A DNA stretch of 7,491 bases from an uncultured Lachnospiraceae bacterium. Its GTDB lineage: Bacteria > Bacillota_A > Clostridia > Lachnospirales > Lachnospiraceae. The stretch lies in contig CAJKKX010000104.1 of assembly GCA_905200565.1 (NCBI GenBank), positions 1-7,491 on the forward strand. Direction: 5' to 3'. Both the position numbers and the translations under genes were made by a program. Below, piece by piece: positions 4,873 through 7,491 of the stretch. Within the stretch, counting starts at the first letter, position 1. Each line of letters begins with the position of its first letter. Below the pieces are notes generated by a model. The model was given only the letters and a program-made list of their open reading frames with translations, did not search any database and was not told the origin of the DNA.

Positions 4873-6023
4873 TAGAATTCCTCTTCTGCAGGCACCGTGT
4901 CCGTTTCCGAATAGGATTTCCAAAACAAAAGGTCCGCCACCTGCTCCACGTCTATCACTCGCTGGAAGGTTGTCATATATTTGAAGATATCGGGATTTTC
5001 CTCCGTGTATCCCAGACTGCCTCCGCCATAGAGAAGCGAGATCGTTCCATCCTTCATGCGCACTCCGGCAAAGATGGGCGGTTCCACATAGGTTGTATGC
5101 ACGGTCTCTTCTCCGTCCGCGCCGATTCCAGTCTCGGTCATTTCCTGTTTCGGGAAGTCATACAGAATTACCGCGGACAGCGGTGAAAGCTCCGCCTGCT
5201 GCACTACCGCGCCGCTCTCTCCCAGTTCTGCATCCAGCGTATACGTTTCCGTCATATCCTTTCCCGGCAGCGTCCAGTCGAAGCTCCAGGTTCCCTCTGC
5301 CTCAACCTCCACATCGCTTACCTTTCCGGTATAATAGCCAAGGTCCTGCAGCTCCACATGGATGGGTCTGCCAATATAGTAATCGCTTTTATCCCGGTTC
5401 AGCCATATCTGATATTCCATGCTCCCGTCCTCCAGCACGTAGCTGCTTTGCTCCCCTTCTTCCACCGGCGTGCCGTCCGCATGAGCCGCCATGCCGTTTT
5501 CATCCGAGACCAGACCATCATAAAAGTCATAGGATTCGCTGCCTCCATATATGCCGTCCCCATCATCATCCACCTCCGCATAGGCGTAGGCGAATTGCGG
5601 CTGCATCCCCTCTGGCGGCTGGTATCCCTCAACCTTAAAGGAAATAAACGCACTGTAATTACCGACTATGCAGTCCAGCAGTGTCACGGTAACATCTCCC
5701 TGCGTGACGGACTTTCCGGAGCCGGAATAATTTGTCAACATTTTATTGTCCACCAGCTCCTCGCGCTGCTCAGGCGTTATCTGCATTCCCTCCTCCAGCG
5801 ATCTGCTCCACTGTATATACGCCGCTGCGCCAACGCTGGCCGCACCAACCGCCAGTACCGCCGCTGCCGCTACCACCCATGCATTTTTCCAGATCGTCCG
5901 ATGCGAATGCCGCTCTCCCTTATCGGGAAGCTGTGAAAATGTGTCTGTATATTTTGTTAATACCTGCTTAGGAATCTCAATATCCTCCTGCAGCCCATGA
6001 ATCATATCTTCAAATCTGCCCAT
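4854..6023 (-). CDS. DUF4179-type membrane-anchored protein, probable anti-sigma factor
   Basis: The protein has 389 residues. A cytoplasmic N-terminus of about 47 residues (FEDMIHGLQEDIEIPKQV near the start) is followed by one membrane segment at about 48-70 (WVVAAAAVLAVGAASVGAAA) and a large extracellular part. This order and the position behind an ECF sigma gene fit DUF4179 proteins, taken as anti-sigma factors that hold the sigma at the membrane until an outside signal. The outer part is acidic and rich in Gly, Tyr and Ser; 151-160 (VDDDGDGIYG) resembles a short calcium-binding loop, which is only a resemblance. ATG 6023 is one base after the sigma stop, so the genes are translationally coupled. 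The last codons and stop are duplicated at 3269-3311. The signal sensed is unknown. Confidence 0.85.
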   Translation of the reverse strand: MGRFEDMIHGLQEDIEIPKQVLTKYTDTFSQLPDKGERHSHRTIWKNAWVVAAAAVLAVGAASVGAAAYIQWSRSLEEGMQITPEQREELVDNKMLTNYSGSGKSVTQGDVTVTLLDCIVGNYSAFISFKVEGYQPPEGMQPQFAYAYAEVDDDGDGIYGGSESYDFYDGLVSDENGMAAHADGTPVEEGEQSSYVLEDGSMEYQIWLNRDKSDYYIGRPIHVELQDLGYYTGKVSDVEVEAEGTWSFDWTLPGKDMTETYTLDAELGESGAVVQQAELSPLSAVILYDFPKQEMTETGIGADGEETVHTTYVEPPIFAGVRMKDGTISLLYGGGSLGYTEENPDIFKYMTTFQRVIDVEQVADLLFWKSYSETDTVPAEEEFYIVPLG

Positions 6024-6024
6024 C

Positions 6025-6588
6025 TCAAACTCTCCTTTCCGCCATGCAAAACAACTTATTGTCCATAAGGTCAGCCTGCCGTATGATCTTGCTGCCGCTC
6101 GTATACTGGACCTCCAACTTTTTCCTCGCCGTCACCAGCCTGCCCCTCACGGTATTTTCATTTACCTCCAGGATTTCGGCAATTTCTCTGGTTTTAAAGC
6201 CCTGCACATAATACAGCACAATAACGGTGCGATATTTTTCATCGAGACAGTTTAAGAACTGCTCCCACTCCACGTTCGCATATCCGTCCTCCGGGAATGC
6301 CGCCTCTGGCACCTCCCCGCCGGCAATCGTCCGCGCGCGCTGGCGCCAGATTGCATTGCAGTTGTTAATCAGAATGCGCATCAGCCACGTCTGAAAATAT
6401 TTATCCTTCTGCAGGGTGTCGATTTTTTCCCAGCACGCCAACACCGTGTCCTGCATAGCGTCGGCAACGTCCTCATCGTTCTTCAGGATTGCCTTCGCCA
6501 CCTTATACATCGCCCTAGTCTGCTCCTCCATCAGCTCCTGGAACGCCGCCTTGTCGCGCTTCTTTGCCTTTCTTATTAATAGATTCAT
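6025..6588 (-). CDS. ECF-type sigma-70 family RNA polymerase sigma factor
   Basis: The protein has 187 residues, typical for ECF sigma factors with only regions 2 and 4. Region 2 spans about 16-84 (FQELMEEQTRAMYKVAKAIL, then DVADAMQDTVLACWEKI and FQTWLMRILINNCNAIWR). Region 4 spans about 108-160 (LDEKYRTVIVLYYVQGFKTR, then a helix-turn-helix AEILEVNENTVRGRLVTARK). A short basic and mixed tail of about 25 residues follows. AGAAGGGA (6596-6603) precedes ATG 6588 at good spacing. It is the first gene of a two-gene operon with the DUF4179 protein, which is expected to restrain it. A candidate ECF promoter lies upstream, suggesting it transcribes its own operon. Confidence 0.95.
   Translation of the reverse strand: MNLLIRKAKKRDKAAFQELMEEQTRAMYKVAKAILKNDEDVADAMQDTVLACWEKIDTLQKDKYFQTWLMRILINNCNAIWRQRARTIAGGEVPEAAFPEDGYANVEWEQFLNCLDEKYRTVIVLYYVQGFKTREIAEILEVNENTVRGRLVTARKKLEVQYTSGSKIIRQADLMDNKLFCMAERRV
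6031..6038 (-). promoter_or_regulatory. Strong ribosome binding site of the anti-sigma gene inside the sigma gene end
   Basis: AAAGGAGA lies in the last sigma codons, seven bases before ATG 6023, with the sigma TGA between them. The layout TGA-G-ATG indicates coupled translation, keeping the two proteins in fixed ratio. Confidence 0.75.
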
Positions 6589-6643
6589 TGTAATTTCCCT
6601 TCTTTCCTGAGAGGTCCGGATCTCTTTTTACATATTACACCTA

Positions 6644-6670
6644 TTAGATGAACGGGAAAGGGATTTTGTT
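6644..6670 (-). promoter_or_regulatory. Candidate ECF-dependent autoregulatory promoter
   Basis: On the minus strand an AAC core (CCCAAC, 6668-6673) and CATCTAA (6644-6650) are 17 bases apart. This resembles ECF promoters, with an AAC-type -35 and a CGTC-like -10. No good sigma-A -35/-10 pair is seen in the same interval. The predicted start is about 50 bases before the sigma ATG. A 16-bp near-perfect palindrome (6610-6625, centre TCCGGA) lies in the leader and may be an operator or a weak hairpin. Confidence 0.45.
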
Positions 6671-6747
6671 GGGATGATATTAAAAAAATTTGCAGCTTTG
6701 GAAATTTTTATACCCGCCGGAGCGCGCCGCCGCAAAGCGGCAAAAAT

Positions 6748-6784
6748 AATGCCCGCCGGAAGGGATTCTCTTCCGGCAGGCATT
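6748..6784 (-). terminator. Intrinsic terminator of the alpha-galactosidase gene
   Basis: Positions 6748-6762 pair with 6770-6784 over 15 positions, with a single C-A mismatch (6754/6778). On the minus strand the stem runs into ATTTTTG, a usable U tract. It lies about 135 bases after the alpha-galactosidase stop. A second small stem (6729-6733 with 6737-6741, loop AAA) follows but lacks a U tract. Confidence 0.8.
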
Positions 6785-6832
6785 CCTCATATATTTTATT
6801 CTGTTTTCCACATACGCGTTCCCAGACGGCAA

Positions 6833-6940
6833 TCCGGCTGCCATTCCATCTGCAGCCTTCACCAGCAATCTGCCTGCGCTTTTATCCTCAGCCTTCACTG
6901 GCAGCCCTGCCGCAGCGGTTTACTCCACCTTCACAAAATA
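6833..6940 (-). repeat. Degenerate 36-bp tandem repeat across the alpha-galactosidase stop codon
   Basis: CCTTCAC occurs at 6856-6862, 6892-6898 and 6928-6934, exactly 36 bases apart. Three 36-bp units can be set out at 6905-6940, 6869-6904 and 6833-6868. The two downstream units agree at about 25 of 36 positions; the unit holding the stop codon is weaker. In the alpha-galactosidase frame each unit reads xxVK(A/V)(E/A)..., so the repeat starts within the last codons of the gene and continues, in frame, past its TAA. Confidence 0.6.
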
Positions 6941-7491
6941 ATACAGCTTCCCGACGAAGTCTCCCTTCATCGGCGGCACGAGGATTCCGGCGTTCATAAG
7001 CACGGCGCCGCTATAGGTTTCGCCGGTACCCTCCAGCCAATAATTTGCGTCGGGCTTCAGATTTTTGAGACGCACGCGACGGCTATGATAGTTGGGGCGG
7101 GCGAGCGTCTGGATATAGGTGACGAGCGCCTCGCTTCCGTCCTTCGCTGTCACCTGCCAGCAATCATACAGATGATTTTCCCGGTAAGAGGCAATGCGGT
7201 CGTAGTCGCCCTCGCGCACGAGGTCGTTGTATTTGTGATACATGTCCGCCTGCTGCGGGATCTGCGCGCGGTCCGCCTCCGATATTTTCGTGATATCAAG
7301 CTCATAGCCAAAGGTGCCCGCCAGAGCCACATAGCCGCGCATCTCAAACGGCGTCTGCCGTCCGGTGATATGGTTCGGGCAGTCGCTCACGTGCGCACCC
7401 ATCGCGGAGAGCGGATAGACGAGCGCCGTTCCCTCCTGGATCGCCAGGCGCTCCAAAGCATCGGGATCGTCCGAGCACCAGATCTGCGGGC
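6920..7491 (-). CDS. GH36 alpha-galactosidase, C-terminal 189 residues (5' part outside the window)
   Basis: The enzyme hydrolyses terminal alpha-1,6-linked galactose from raffinose, melibiose and similar plant sugars, in the cytoplasm. The visible part begins PQIWCSDDPDALERL, the GH36 region holding the acid/base aspartate (SDD). It continues with GTALVYPLSAMGAHVSDCPN, GRQTPFEMRGYVALAG and GYELD, then the C-terminal beta-sandwich (LVTYIQTLARPNYHSRRVRL, NYWLEGTGETYSGAVLMNAG) and the usual end LYYFVKVE. The nucleophile aspartate lies beyond the window. The frame is open to the right edge; TTG 7456 is internal, not a start. The stop is followed by an in-frame tandem repeat and a terminator. The gene is transcribed away from whatever lies to the right; its operon is not visible. 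Confidence 0.93.
   Translation of the reverse strand, partial: PQIWCSDDPDALERLAIQEGTALVYPLSAMGAHVSDCPNHITGRQTPFEMRGYVALAGTFGYELDITKISEADRAQIPQQADMYHKYNDLVREGDYDRIASYRENHLYDCWQVTAKDGSEALVTYIQTLARPNYHSRRVRLKNLKPDANYWLEGTGETYSGAVLMNAGILVPPMKGDFVGKLYYFVKVE

Noticed and set aside
5093..5936. Long plus-strand frames opposite the DUF4179 gene, rich in Pro, Arg, His and Ser
   Set aside because: Composition is typical of antisense of a GC-biased gene; the minus-strand gene is well supported by its sigma partner and coupled start.
6680..6898. 72-codon minus-strand frame downstream of the alpha-galactosidase
   Set aside because: It runs through the terminator hairpin, lacks a ribosome binding site and is mostly the 36-bp repeat; described as a repeat instead of a gene.

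Overview
The window looks like a stretch of chromosome from a Gram-positive gut anaerobe of the Clostridia, most likely a Lachnospiraceae relative. This is inferred from strong purine-rich ribosome binding sites, sigma-A-like promoters close to TTGACA/TATAAT, an ECF sigma factor paired with a DUF4179-type membrane anti-sigma protein, an ATPase_2/DUF234 gene, a GH36 alpha-galactosidase and a NiCo (czcD)-type riboswitch. Base composition is mixed: most genes are moderately GC-rich, while the ATPase gene and its promoter are clearly AT-rich.

Left part (1-3149). The window opens inside an RNA element that matches the 3' half of a NiCo (Ni2+/Co2+, probably also Fe2+) riboswitch. It overlaps an intrinsic terminator and precedes a complete CDF-family divalent metal efflux gene (158-1066, +). 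A shared bidirectional terminator separates this gene from a convergent two-gene operon (-): a YjhB-like NUDIX hydrolase (1622-2242) followed by a small FMN-binding, NimA-like flavoprotein (1105-1608). That operon and a Pat/YncA-like GNAT acetyltransferase (2509-3099, +) diverge from a 266-bp region with one good promoter facing each way.

Middle (3118-4872). A single AT-rich gene (3326-4735, -) encodes an ATPase with a PD-(D/E)XK-like C-terminal domain. It is bracketed by an imperfect 43/44-bp direct repeat. The right copy is the 3' end and stop codon of the neighbouring anti-sigma gene; the left copy is an orphan of that same gene end, just beyond the ATPase stop. The gene therefore appears to have been inserted between sigma/anti-sigma operon and its original terminator (3118-3149). 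Its promoter overlaps a 17-bp perfect inverted repeat built from two 14-bp dyads.

Right part (4829-7491, all -). An ECF sigma factor (6025-6588) and its membrane-anchored DUF4179 partner (4854-6023) form a translationally coupled operon with a candidate autoregulatory ECF promoter. Beyond it lies the 3' end of a GH36 alpha-galactosidase (6920 to the window edge), with a strong terminator downstream. A degenerate 36-bp tandem repeat runs through the GH36 stop codon.

The left genes combine metal homeostasis with detoxification-like enzymes, and the sigma pair handles an unknown envelope signal. No functional link between these and the alpha-galactosidase is evident. The two points most worth following are the ATPase cassette with its gene-end duplication and operator, and the cut riboswitch/terminator switch. 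No tRNA, rRNA, CRISPR array, transposase or integrase was seen.
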